This document shows, one piece after another, positions 26,652 through 34,990 of a stretch of DNA of 64,000 nucleotides. The DNA is taken from positions 1 to 64,000 of the forward strand of contig NZ_LMUR01000003.1 in assembly GCF_009765825.1 (NCBI RefSeq). Reading direction: 5' to 3'. The position numbers and the translations under genes are program-made. The notes beneath the pieces were generated by a model. That model searched no databases, had not been told where the DNA came from, and saw only the letters and a program-made list of their open reading frames with translations. Position 1 is the stretch's first letter. Each line of letters begins with the position of its first letter. The DNA is from Granulicella sp. L60 (GTDB lineage: Bacteria > Acidobacteriota > Terriglobia > Terriglobales > Acidobacteriaceae).

Positions 26652-27313
26652 CGAGTCCGATTGTGGTGGAGACGAAGGGCATTTTGTTCGATATGGATGG
26701 GGTTCTGGTGAGCTCCATCGGTTCGGTGATTCGTTCCTGGAGACGCTGGGCGGAGATGTATGACGTGCCTAACGCCGAGGTGTACGAGGTTCCGCATGGG
26801 ATGCGGGCGATTGAGATTGTAAAGTCGCTGCGGCCTGACATCGATCCCGTGGAGGGGCTGCGGGTGATCGAGGATATCGAGTTGGAAGACGTTGCCGACC
26901 TGGTGGTGCTGCCGGGGGTGCGGGTGTTGCTGGAGAGCTTGCCGCCGGAGCGGTGGGCGATCGTGACCTCGGCTACGCGGAGGCTGCTGCTGGGGCGGCT
27001 GGTTGCTGCGGGGCTGCCGATTCCTGGGCTGATTATTACTGCGGATGATGTGGAGCGAGGGAAGCCGGACCCGGAGCCGTATGTTCGTGGGGCTGGTTTG
27101 ATTGGGCTGCGTCCTGAGGATTGCGTAGTGGTGGAGGATGCGCCTTCGGGTGTGGGGGCTGGGGTTGCTGCGGGGTGCCGAGTGCTGGGGGTGCTGGGGA
27201 CTCATGCTGCGGCGGATCTGGATAGGGCGGATTGGGTTGTGGGGTCGCTGGAGGGGGTTGTGGTGGTGCCGGGGGTGGATGGGTTGGAGATGCGGTTTGC
27301 TCCGGTGGGGTGA
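26648..27313 (+). CDS. HAD-superfamily sugar phosphatase
   Basis: A 221-residue HAD hydrolase: nucleophile motif FDMDGVLVSS, motif II VTSATRR, the lysine GKPDPEPYV and VVEDAPSGVGAG. This subfamily removes phosphate from small sugar phosphates. The start is TTG at 26648, which overlaps the stop of the mutase (TTGA) and has AAGGA 8 nt upstream. Codons near the end are Val/Gly-rich. Confidence 0.87.
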   Translation: MTSPIVVETKGILFDMDGVLVSSIGSVIRSWRRWAEMYDVPNAEVYEVPHGMRAIEIVKSLRPDIDPVEGLRVIEDIELEDVADLVVLPGVRVLLESLPPERWAIVTSATRRLLLGRLVAAGLPIPGLIITADDVERGKPDPEPYVRGAGLIGLRPEDCVVVEDAPSGVGAGVAAGCRVLGVLGTHAAADLDRADWVVGSLEGVVVVPGVDGLEMRFAPVG

Positions 27314-27356
27314 GGTGGTTGTTGACGGCTTGACGCGGGTTCCTTCGCTTCGCTAC

Positions 27357-27455
27357 GGAATGACAAACAAAAGGGCAGGCAACGGCAAGTGCAACAGCAA
27401 CAGCAGATCCCTGCGGGATGACAAACAAAGGGACGGGCAACGGCACGGGCAAGTG
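27357..27455 (+). repeat. Two imperfect direct repeats downstream of the HAD gene
   Basis: A unit beginning GGAATGACAAACAAA and containing GGCAACGGCA, then CAAGTG, occurs at 27357-27391 and again, slightly longer, at 27416-27455. Each copy follows a CTGCG/CTACGG-type sequence as in the dispersed GGATGAC repeats of related genomes. Confidence 0.6.
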
Positions 27456-27460
27456 TAAAT

Positions 27461-27590
27461 GGGGTACCCCTCCCCTCCCCCACTTGAAATGCTAAAGCGT
27501 TGGCGGTGTATGACTTAGCGTAGAGGGGGGGGCGCAAAATATTCCATCTAAATGGGTTACGGCTAAATATTTCCATCAAAAGGACTTAGG
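27461..27590 (+). repeat. Dispersed repeat family B, copy 1
   Basis: A 130-bp element starting at a GGGGTACCCC block and ending ACTTAGG. Its last 57 bp (27534-27590) match 47659-47715 at about 45 of 57 positions by hand count, including TTACGG and TAAATATTT. It lies in a convergent gap and is followed 25 bp later by a terminator hairpin. Confidence 0.65.
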
Positions 27591-27614
27591 TGGCAACTCT
27601 CCTTGTTAAATTTG

Positions 27615-27642
27615 AAAGCCCCGATTTGGTCGGGGCTTTTTT
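27615..27642 (+). terminator. Rho-independent terminator after repeat B copy 1
   Basis: AAAGCCCCGA (27615-27624), TTTGG loop, TCGGGGCTTT (27630-27639) with continuing T-run. It is about 300 bp past the HAD stop and could end that operon or a transcript of the repeat. No gene is seen from here to the kdsB stop. Confidence 0.85.
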
Positions 27643-27763
27643 AGCTTCTATATCCAGTATAGGTTGTGGAGGGTAACTTGTACGCCACGCGGATCTCTCT
27701 ATGTTGCAAGGAGTTAGGTTGGTTTGGGGCTTGACAGCGTTTTAGAGGCGGCTGGAGGGAGGG

Positions 27764-28561
27764 TCAGGTGAGCAGGAGGGACTCTACGCGCTGGAGGTCT
27801 TCTTCGGTGTCTACGCCGATGGTGTCGTAGTCGGTGGGTTCGACGTGGATGGGGATTCCGTTTTCGAGGAAGCGGAGTTGTTCGAGGCGTTCGGCTTGTT
27901 CGAGGAGGCTGTGGGGCAGGGTGGGGAAGCGCTGGAGGGCGGCTTTGCTGTAGGCGTAGAGGCCGATGTGCTTCCAGTACTGCGGCGGGATGTGGTTGCT
28001 TGCTGGTGCTACACGGTCGCTTGTTGGTGTTTGGGGGCTTTTTGCTGGAGCGTCGCGGTCGTAGGGAATGGTGGCGCGGGAGAAGTAGAGGGCGCGGCCG
28101 TCGGTGGCGGTGACGACTTTGACGGCGTTGGGGTTCGCGATGTTCTCGGGGGTGCAGAGGACTTTGAGGGTGGAGACTTCGACGTGGGGGTGGGCGAAGG
28201 GGCGGAGGAGCGCGGTGAGGTGCTGGGGTTTGAGGAGCGGCTCGTCGCCCTGGATGTTGACGTAGATGTCGGCGTGGATGGTCTGGGAGATGGCGTGGAC
28301 GCGGTCGGTGCCGCTGGGCAGGTCGGGCGAGGTGAGCTGGACGGGCCAGTGGTTGCGGTGGCAGAGCTCGGCGACCTCTTCGGAGTCGGTGGCGATGAGG
28401 ACGCGGTCGAGCTGGGGGCAGGCGCTGGCGGCGTCGAAGACCCAGGCGAGCATAGGGCGTCCGGCGAGGGTGCGGAGGACCTTGCGAGGGAGGCGGGTGG
28501 AGGCCAGGCGGGCGGGGATGACGCCGAGGATTGTCGGTGGATTTTGAGTGGGTTCAGGCAT
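27764..28561 (-). CDS. kdsB: 3-deoxy-manno-octulosonate cytidylyltransferase
   Basis: KdsB activates KDO with CTP for lipopolysaccharide core synthesis. The N-terminal VIPARLASTRLPRK is the nucleotide-binding motif; VNIQGDEPLL holds the metal Asp and YFSRATIPYDRD and HIGLYAYSKA are diagnostic. An insert rich in Thr/Pro (about residues 165-180) enlarges one loop. ATG at 28561 overlaps the TGA of the upstream (frameshifted) membrane gene. Confidence 0.95.
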   Translation of the reverse strand: MPEPTQNPPTILGVIPARLASTRLPRKVLRTLAGRPMLAWVFDAASACPQLDRVLIATDSEEVAELCHRNHWPVQLTSPDLPSGTDRVHAISQTIHADIYVNIQGDEPLLKPQHLTALLRPFAHPHVEVSTLKVLCTPENIANPNAVKVVTATDGRALYFSRATIPYDRDAPAKSPQTPTSDRVAPASNHIPPQYWKHIGLYAYSKAALQRFPTLPHSLLEQAERLEQLRFLENGIPIHVEPTDYDTIGVDTEEDLQRVESLLLT

Positions 28562-28864
28562 CAATTTGGAAGAATGTTCTGTGCTTTGATTCTAGCGCTC
28601 TCACCCGCTCGTGCGATGGTAAGGTAGATCCCTCCGCCAAGCAGGATGGCTGCTCCAGAAAACTCCACGTACGAAGCCAAAGAAGGTACTCATGCAGCAT
28701 TGACCTTCTATTACGTTAGGTTTGCAGTCGCCAGCTTTGCCGAAATAGGGGAATAGCGGGACTGCCGCGAAAGAGATGGCCATAAATGTAAGAACGGACT
28801 TCCAAAGGGCGATTTTAGATAGTGTCTGACGAATCGTAGTAGGGCTCTCTGAGCATGGTGGCAT
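28561..28864 (-). pseudogene. Frameshifted small membrane protein
   Basis: The frame from ATG 28864 encodes a transmembrane helix (SVLTFMAISFAAVPLFPYF) and a Cys-containing loop (DCKPNVIEGQCC), then runs off into an uncharacteristic tail. Shifting by one base at the A-run 28659-28662 (TTTT on the coding strand) gives a second helix SGAAILLGGGIYLTIARA and a stop at 28561 that overlaps kdsB's ATG. One extra base in the run explains both. The first roughly 15 codons lie in the adjacent inverted-repeat element, so the original start may be lost or may be the ATG of MAISF. Function unknown. Confidence 0.65.
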
Positions 28865-28987
28865 TGGACAAGAAGGCATATCTCAGGGGCTGAAGCCCGC
28901 TTTTTGGGCAGCCGGGAATGCCTGGGCTAAAGCCCAGGCCTATCTCAAAAAGCAAAGACACCAGCCGGAGCGATTCGTCAGACACTA
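28820..28987. mobile_element. MITE-like element with 17-bp terminal inverted repeats
   Basis: TAGTGTCTGACGAATCG (28820-28836) and CGATTCGTCAGACACTA (28971-28987) are perfect inverted repeats bounding 168 bp with no transposase. TAGA lies directly before the left end (28816-28819) and again at 28990-28993, a possible target duplication. The interior contains GGGCTGAAGCCC and CTGGGCTAAAGCCCAG hairpins like those of common acidobacterial intergenic repeats. Confidence 0.7.
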
Positions 28988-29120
28988 CCTAGAGCCAATT
29001 CATGCTCGAGCCTCGTTTACCCGCTGCGACTAATCAAGTATCATTGCAAAAGGCTGACGTGAGCGGCGCAGTGGATCGTGCCGCGAGATATTCCTTCCGA
29101 TACAGCCTTCAACAACACCC

Positions 29121-29197
29121 GGCGGTGTAGCTCAGATGGTTAGAGCGACGGACTCATAACCCGTAGGTCGGCAGTTCGATTCTGCCCACCGCCACCA
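29121..29197 (+). tRNA. tRNA-Met (CAT)
   Basis: A 77-nt cloverleaf: acceptor GGCGGTG pairs with CACCGCC, D-arm GCTCAGATGGTTAGAGC, anticodon stem GACGG/CCGTA region with loop CTCATAA, T-arm with GTTCGAT, and CCA encoded. CAT could also be a lysidine-modified Ile tRNA; the body resembles elongator Met. Confidence 0.9.
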
Positions 29198-29326
29198 AAG
29201 TGTTATCGCGCGTACCAGCGCACTCTCTGTGGTTCGAGAGTATCATTTTGTCTATATCGCTTTGCCGGCGGGATGCGTCTAACTCCTGCTGGTAAGGGAA
29301 GACCCCTTTTGGAGCTGTACAGAACT

Positions 29327-30559
29327 ATGCCTAAGATCTCGAAGATCCTGCTGCTCGCCGTGTCGGTTGTCCTGGTTGTAACGGTGTTTCTGGGCGTCAA
29401 CTCGAGCGGCGTGAACGCGGCGACGGAGCCGCAGGATGGCGCGTACCGGCAGATCAACGTGTACAGCGAGGTGTTGCGGCATATCCAGACGGACTATGTG
29501 GAAGAGCCGAACATCAACTCGGTGACGAATGGGGCGCTGCGCGGGCTGCTGGAGTCGCTGGATGCGGATTCGAGCTACCTGTCGCCGGACGACTATAAGG
29601 CTTATAAGGCGGACAAGGGCGGCAAGGCGCAGGTGGGGATCAATGTCTCGAAGCGCTTTGGTTATGCGACGGTGGTGTCGGTGGTACCGGGCAGCCCGGC
29701 GGATAAGGCGAACCTGAGCGACGGCGACATTATCGAGGCGATTGGAACGCAGGATACGCGGGATATCTCGCTGGCGATGATTCGCCTGATGCTGGAGGGT
29801 CAGCCGGGGAGCGAGTTGACGGTTTCGGTGGTTCGTCCGCGGAAGAGTGCGCCGGACAAGATTGTGATGACGCGGGTTTCGCCTGCGCTGGCTCCGGTGG
29901 CGGAGACGATGTATGAGAACTCTTCGATTCTGTATCTGAAGCCGGGAGTTCTGGATCACGAGCATGTGCAGGAGATCGAGACGAAGCTGAAGGCGATGCC
30001 GAAGGCCGGGAACAAGAAGGTGCTGCTGGACCTGCGCGATGTGGCGGCTGGCGATATGGCAGAGGCTACGCGGCTGGCGAACTTCTTTTTGAAGTCGGGC
30101 ACGATTGCGACGCTGGAGGGACAGAAGGTGGAGAAGCAGACGTTCTCTGCCGATCCGGCGAAGGCTGTGAATACGACGGCTCCGGTGGTGGTGCTGGTGA
30201 ATCGCGGGACTGCGGGGCCGGCGGAGCTTGCGGCGGGTGCGCTGCTGGATAACAAGCGGGCGGAGCTGGTGGGGGAGAGAACGTTTGGCGAGGGCGCGCA
30301 GCAGAAGACGTTTGAGCTGCCGGATGGTTCGGCGATGATTCTGTCGATTGCGAAGTATGAGTCGCCGTCGGGTAAGAAGCTGCAGGACGATGGCGTGACG
30401 CCGGGTGTGACGGTGGCTTCGGCGAAGGACGATGACGGCGGCGCGGATGACGATGCGGCTGAGGCGACGGATAGCCATGCTGCTCCGGCGAAGCCTAGCG
30501 TGACGGTGGATGAGCAGCTTTCGAAGGCTCTGGATCTGTTGAAGAGCAAGGCGGCTTAA
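29327..30559 (+). CDS. S41/CtpA-like PDZ protein lacking catalytic residues
   Basis: A 410-residue exported protein: signal or anchor helix at residues 6-25, an S41 N-terminal helical domain (YSEVLRHIQTDYVEEPN, LRGLLESLDADSSYLSP), a PDZ domain (about 95-170; VSVVPGSPADKANLSDGDII) and the protease core. At the catalytic site GTAGPAE stands where active enzymes have GTASASE, so the nucleophile Ser is Gly; TFGEG replaces TFGKG, so the general-base Lys is Glu. It should bind rather than cut. The C-terminus has an Asp-rich linker. PBP1A follows 182 bp downstream across a hairpin repeat. Start at 29327; ATG 29273 would add 18 residues. Confidence 0.85.
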   Translation: MPKISKILLLAVSVVLVVTVFLGVNSSGVNAATEPQDGAYRQINVYSEVLRHIQTDYVEEPNINSVTNGALRGLLESLDADSSYLSPDDYKAYKADKGGKAQVGINVSKRFGYATVVSVVPGSPADKANLSDGDIIEAIGTQDTRDISLAMIRLMLEGQPGSELTVSVVRPRKSAPDKIVMTRVSPALAPVAETMYENSSILYLKPGVLDHEHVQEIETKLKAMPKAGNKKVLLDLRDVAAGDMAEATRLANFFLKSGTIATLEGQKVEKQTFSADPAKAVNTTAPVVVLVNRGTAGPAELAAGALLDNKRAELVGERTFGEGAQQKTFELPDGSAMILSIAKYESPSGKKLQDDGVTPGVTVASAKDDDGGADDDAAEATDSHAAPAKPSVTVDEQLSKALDLLKSKAA

Positions 30560-30566
30560 GGCTACA

Positions 30567-30721
30567 GGCGCCCTGCGCGGGCGGGCGGTCACTTCGTGAC
30601 CTGTATACCGCTTTGCGTGGGCCTCCTGTTGGTTGGCGGACAAATCTTTCAGGCGACCATCGGGAGCAGCGACCGGAGGGGTTATACGAGTCACGAAGTG
30701 ACCGCCCGCCGCGTAGGCGCC
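30567..30721. repeat. Dispersed hairpin repeat family A, copy 1 (variant ends)
   Basis: Ends are GGCGCC inverted repeats running into GGTCACTTCGTGAC and its complement; the interior has the GTGGGCCTCC-TGTTGG core shared with the other copies. Lies between the S41-like and PBP1A genes and starts 8 bp after the former's stop. Confidence 0.75.
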
Positions 30722-30740
30722 GTGCTATGGTGAAAGGGCC

Positions 30741-33272
30741 GTGCAGAGCCTATTTAAGCGAGATACCGAGACATCATCAGGGGAAGAAAGCCCTTTGTGG
30801 CAGCGCGTTCTTCGACGCCTGATCGAGGGGCCTGAGTATCCGAGTCGACGGATTGCGCGGCGGCTGACGTTCTATACGCTGCTGGGTCTGTCGGCGGTGT
30901 TTGGTGCGTTGTGCGGGCTGATGTTTGTGTACTCGATCGATCTTCCGCAGATGGACGATCTGGCGCGGTATCGGCCGAATACGACGACAGAGTTGCTGGA
31001 TGTTCATGGGCGGGTGTTTGGCTCGTTTGCGCTGGAGAGGCGCGTGGTGGTGCCGTACAGCGACTTTCCTCCGGTGCTGCGGCAGGCAATTATTTCGATT
31101 GAAGACAAGAGCTTTGAGCGCAACTGGGGTGTGAATCTGTTTCGCGCGGTGGGTGCGGCGTATCGCGATCTGCACTCGAGCGGGAGGGCGCAGGGCGCTT
31201 CGACGTTGACGATGCAGCTGGCGCGGAATTTGTTTCTGTCGTCGGAGAAGACGTATGGACGGAAGCTGCAGGAGATCTTTCTTTCGACGCAGATTGAACG
31301 GCGGTTTACGAAGGAGCAGATCTTCGAGCTGTATGCGAACCAGATCTATCTTGGGCATGGGACGTATGGGTTTGAGGCGGGGTCGGAGTATTTTTTCAGC
31401 AAGCATGTGCGCGACCTGACGCTGCCGGAGGCTGCGCTGCTGGCGGCGTTGCCGAAGGGGCCGGAGGCTTATTCGCCGCTGCGGTATCCGGATCGGGCGC
31501 TGCGGCGGCGGAATCTGGTACTGAGCGAGATGCAGTCGGATGGGAAGATTACGGCGCGGCAGGAGGAGGCGGCGAAGGCTGCTCCGCTGGGGCTGCACCT
31601 TGAGGCTCCGGCGAACAGTATTGCGCCTTATTTCGTGGAAGAAGTGCGGCGGCAGCTGGAGAAGCAGTATGGCGTGGACCAGGTGCATGGCGCGGGGCTG
31701 CGGGTGTATACGACGCTCGATCTGGATTTGCAGCAGGTGGCGAAGAGAGCGGTGATGGACGGGACGGCTGCGTATGAGCGCAGGCATGGGTGGAAGGGGC
31801 GGCTGGCGAACGTGGTGCTGGAGGGCACGGATGTGGAGAGCTATCGGCATCCGGACTGGGTGCAGCCGGTGGAGAAGGATAGCTATGTGCATGGGGTGGT
31901 GACGTCGGTGGCGGCGAAGAAGGTTGGGGTGAAGGTGGGGGATCGGCGGGCGGTGCTGACGCCGGAGGACTGGAAGTGGACGCAGAATGGGGATGCGGAT
32001 AGTTTTCTGCGGACGGGCGATGTGGTGTATCTGAAGGTTGAAGAGGTGCAGGCGGGCGGGGGGATGAAGGTTTCGCTGCAGCAGGACTCGGGCGCGCAGG
32101 CTTCGATGATGGCGGTGGACAATGCGAGCGGCGAGGTGCTGGCGATGGTGGGCGGACGCGACTTTGCGTTGTCGCAGTTCAACCGGGCGACACAGGCGCA
32201 GAGGCAGGTGGGGTCGTCGTTCAAGCCGTATGTGTATACGACGGCGATTGAGGCGGGGGCGAAGCCTTCGGACATTATTGTGGACGGGCCTACGACGTTT
32301 CCGACGCCGAATGGGCCGTATACGCCGCATAACTATGAGGCGAACTATCTGGGGGCGATGACGCTGCTGAATGCGTTTGCGGAGTCGCGCAATATACCGG
32401 CACTGAAGCTGGCGGATCGTTATGGGATTCGGAAGGTGATTGAGACGGCGCACCGGTTTGGGATTACGAGCAACATTCCGGCGTTTCTTCCGGTGGCGAT
32501 CGGGTCGGCGGATATTACGCTGGCTGAGCAGGTGGGGGCTTACAGCGTGTTTCCGAACGATGGGATTTTGATTGAGCCGCGGTACATTCGCAAGGTGGCG
32601 CAGGCGGATGGATTGCCGCTGGAGAGTGCGCCGAGCGTGGTGACGGAGGTGATTTCGGTGCAGACGGCGCGGACGATGATGCAGCTGCTGCAGGCGGTGG
32701 TTCGTCAGGGTACGGGAGCGGCGGCGTCGCAGTTGAAGCATCCGTTTGGAGGCAAGACGGGGACGACGAACGACTATACGGACGCGTGGTTTATTGGGTT
32801 TTCGCCTTCGGTGACGTGTGGGACGTGGATTGGGTATGACGATCGGCAGAGTCTTGGTGAGAAGGAGACGGGTGCGCGGGCGGCGCTGCCGATGTGGATG
32901 GACTTTATGCGGGCGGCGATTGCGAATAAGCCGAATGAGGCTTTTGCCACGGCGGATGCGCCGAAGAAGAGGCTGGATGTTGCGGTGAGCTCGGCTGCGG
33001 GTGGTGTGAAGCCGGTGGGGGATAAGGGTGCGGGTGTAGGGGATTTGCCGAAGGGGGCTGCTCCGGGTGCTGTGGTTGGGCCTGCGAAGGCGGTTGCTGT
33101 TGCACCTAAGGTGGCTCCGGGGGCGAAGGCGGGGGTGAGTGCTCCGGAGAAGGTTGGTGTTCCTGCTGCGAAGACTGGTGCTCCTGCTGGGGAGAGGCCT
33201 ACTACGGTACCTGCACGGCCGCATGCGGATGATCAGTCCGGGGTTTCGAAGCCACCGCCCGACACAAACTGA
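30741..33272 (+). CDS. Penicillin-binding protein 1A, bifunctional
   Basis: A class A PBP of 843 residues. A short cytoplasmic part, one transmembrane helix (about 43-66), a GT51 transglycosylase domain with the catalytic Glu in SIEDKSFER (about 118) and GASTLTMQLARNLF, then the transpeptidase with SSFK (about 491-494), SRN (about 548) and KTGTT (about 671). It polymerises and cross-links peptidoglycan. The last 110 residues are Ala/Val/Pro/Gly/Lys low complexity, likely spanning the wall. Start GTG 30741. The 3' end overlaps convergent ribF by 71 bp. Confidence 0.95.
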   Translation: MQSLFKRDTETSSGEESPLWQRVLRRLIEGPEYPSRRIARRLTFYTLLGLSAVFGALCGLMFVYSIDLPQMDDLARYRPNTTTELLDVHGRVFGSFALERRVVVPYSDFPPVLRQAIISIEDKSFERNWGVNLFRAVGAAYRDLHSSGRAQGASTLTMQLARNLFLSSEKTYGRKLQEIFLSTQIERRFTKEQIFELYANQIYLGHGTYGFEAGSEYFFSKHVRDLTLPEAALLAALPKGPEAYSPLRYPDRALRRRNLVLSEMQSDGKITARQEEAAKAAPLGLHLEAPANSIAPYFVEEVRRQLEKQYGVDQVHGAGLRVYTTLDLDLQQVAKRAVMDGTAAYERRHGWKGRLANVVLEGTDVESYRHPDWVQPVEKDSYVHGVVTSVAAKKVGVKVGDRRAVLTPEDWKWTQNGDADSFLRTGDVVYLKVEEVQAGGGMKVSLQQDSGAQASMMAVDNASGEVLAMVGGRDFALSQFNRATQAQRQVGSSFKPYVYTTAIEAGAKPSDIIVDGPTTFPTPNGPYTPHNYEANYLGAMTLLNAFAESRNIPALKLADRYGIRKVIETAHRFGITSNIPAFLPVAIGSADITLAEQVGAYSVFPNDGILIEPRYIRKVAQADGLPLESAPSVVTEVISVQTARTMMQLLQAVVRQGTGAAASQLKHPFGGKTGTTNDYTDAWFIGFSPSVTCGTWIGYDDRQSLGEKETGARAALPMWMDFMRAAIANKPNEAFATADAPKKRLDVAVSSAAGGVKPVGDKGAGVGDLPKGAAPGAVVGPAKAVAVAPKVAPGAKAGVSAPEKVGVPAAKTGAPAGERPTTVPARPHADDQSGVSKPPPDTN

Positions 33273-34203
33273 AGTATCGCTTTGCCTGGGTTACGTCGCG
33301 GCCGATCTGCGCCTTCAGGGCTTCGGGGTTGGGCCAGCGGATCTCCGGGCGGAGGCGGCGCAGGAAGGTCAGGGTGAGCGGGGTGGTCTCGTCGAGGGCG
33401 ATGGGGTGGAAGTTGAGCAGGTGGGATTCGACGGTGAAGGAGTCGGCTCCGAAGGTGGGGCGGTTGCCTACGTTGGTGATGGCTTCGAAGGTTTCGGCGG
33501 ACGGGCCGGAGCCGATGATGAGGGTGGTGATGTAGACGCCGTTGGCGGGAAGCAGCTCGGTGTAGGGGGCGAGGTTGATGGTGGGGACGGTGTAGCGTGT
33601 GCCATAGCCGCGGCCGGAGGCGGGGATGCTGTGAACGGCGAAGCTGCGGCCGAGGAGAGCGCGGACGTGGCTGACGTCGCCCTCGGCGACTAACTGGCGG
33701 ATGCGGCTTGAGGAGACGGCGTGTTTGCGGACGCTGTGCGGGGTGTAGACGCGGACGCCGAAGCCTAGTTCGCGTCCGAGGGCTTCGAGGCTTTCGATGC
33801 CGGCCTGGGCCTGATAGCCGAAGCGAAAGTTTTCGCCCTCGTGGAGTTCGGTGACGTGCAGGGCGTTGTGGAGGACGTCGGAGGCGAAGGCTCGTGCGGT
33901 GGTGTGCGAGAGGGCTTCGGTAAAGGGAAGGACGAGTACGGCGTCGATTCCTGTGGAGCGCAGGAGTTCGAGCTTTTCGGCGATGGGCGTGAGGAGGGGC
34001 TGGATGGAATCGGGACGAAGGACTCTGGCGGGATGGGGGTCGAAGGTGATGGCGAGGGAGCGGAGGCCGAGGCTCTGCGCACGGGCGACGACCTGGGCGA
34101 TGACGAGCTTGTGTCCGCGATGGACGCCGTCGAAGTTGCCGATGGTTGCGATGACGGGGCCGTAGTCGGCGGGGATCTCTGCGAGTTGATGGAATATCTG
34201 CAT
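33202..34203 (-). CDS. ribF: Bifunctional riboflavin kinase/FAD synthetase
   Basis: RibF makes FMN and FAD from riboflavin. The N-terminal adenylyltransferase half has IGNFDGVHRGHKLVI, ITFDPHPARVL and VSSSRIRQLV; the C-terminal kinase half has GRGYGTRYTVPTINL and NGVY and GNRPTF. Length 333 residues is slightly long; the extra residues form the C-terminus that overlaps the PBP1A gene. Its start meets the stop of the PhnP-like gene (shared base at 34203), suggesting cotranscription. Confidence 0.95.
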   Translation of the reverse strand: MQIFHQLAEIPADYGPVIATIGNFDGVHRGHKLVIAQVVARAQSLGLRSLAITFDPHPARVLRPDSIQPLLTPIAEKLELLRSTGIDAVLVLPFTEALSHTTARAFASDVLHNALHVTELHEGENFRFGYQAQAGIESLEALGRELGFGVRVYTPHSVRKHAVSSSRIRQLVAEGDVSHVRALLGRSFAVHSIPASGRGYGTRYTVPTINLAPYTELLPANGVYITTLIIGSGPSAETFEAITNVGNRPTFGADSFTVESHLLNFHPIALDETTPLTLTFLRRLRPEIRWPNPEALKAQIGRDVTQAKRYFSLCRAVASKPRTDHPHAAVQVP

Positions 34204-34988
34204 CAGGCGATCTCGAATTTAATCTGCAGGCCGTCGTGGGCGAGGCGGATGTGGGGTGGGAGCATGGCGTTGGTGGTTTGGTGGTCGAGATCGTGGCCCA
34301 TGTGGGTGAAGAAGGCGCGCTTCGGTTTGAGCTGCTCGACGATGTCGACGGATTTTTGTAGATGGGAGTGGCTGGGGTGGGGATCGTGGCGTAAGGCATC
34401 GACGATGAGGACGTCGAGATCCTGGAGAAAGGGAACGCTGACGGCGGGGATATCGCTCATGTCGGTGAGGTAGGCTGCGGAGCCGAAGCGGTAGCCGGTG
34501 ATCTCCTGACGGCCGTGGGTGACGGGGATGCGCTGGAAGCAGGCGCCGAAGAGATCGAAGCCGGCGCCGGGGGTCATGTCGATGCGATGAGTCTGGACGC
34601 GGGCGCTGGTGGGATAACGGTCTTCCTTGCGGAAGGTGTACTCGAAGATGCGCTCGATGTTGGCGGCGGTTGGATCGTCGGCGTAGATGGGCAGGTTGCC
34701 GTTGGCGTGGAAGCTGAGGGGACGGAGGTCGTCGAAGCCCATGACGTGATCGGCGTGGCCGTGGGTGTAGAGGACGGCATCAACGCGACGGATGCCTTCG
34801 CGGATGGCCTGAGCGTGGAAGTCCGGGCCGGTGTCGATGAGGACGGTGCGGTTGTCGTAGGCAAGCCGGATGGATGGCCGGGTGCGGCGGTTGTGGGGGT
34901 CGGTCGAGGTGCAGACTGCACAGTCGCAGCCCAGGGTCGGCACCCCCATGGAGGTGCCGGTTCCGAGGAATGTGAGGGTCGCATCCAT
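34203..34988 (-). CDS. PhnP-like MBL-fold phosphodiesterase
   Basis: A 261-residue metallo-beta-lactamase fold hydrolase. GTGTSMGVP at the start and GCDCAVC (an extra zinc site seen in PhnP) precede the metal motif THGHADHVMG; further ligands are in TDMSD and FFTHMGHDLDH. PhnP cleaves cyclic ribose phosphates. No other phn genes are nearby, so a housekeeping phosphodiesterase role is as likely. Confidence 0.88.
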   Translation of the reverse strand: MDATLTFLGTGTSMGVPTLGCDCAVCTSTDPHNRRTRPSIRLAYDNRTVLIDTGPDFHAQAIREGIRRVDAVLYTHGHADHVMGFDDLRPLSFHANGNLPIYADDPTAANIERIFEYTFRKEDRYPTSARVQTHRIDMTPGAGFDLFGACFQRIPVTHGRQEITGYRFGSAAYLTDMSDIPAVSVPFLQDLDVLIVDALRHDPHPSHSHLQKSVDIVEQLKPKRAFFTHMGHDLDHQTTNAMLPPHIRLAHDGLQIKFEIA

Positions 34989-34990
34989 CG

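Noticed and set aside
27357..27455. CRISPR array
   Set aside because: Only two imperfect units of unequal length, no spacers of fixed size and no cas genes.
30777..33224. 815-residue Arg/His-rich minus-strand ORF
   Set aside because: Shadow of PBP1A; no motif and extreme composition.
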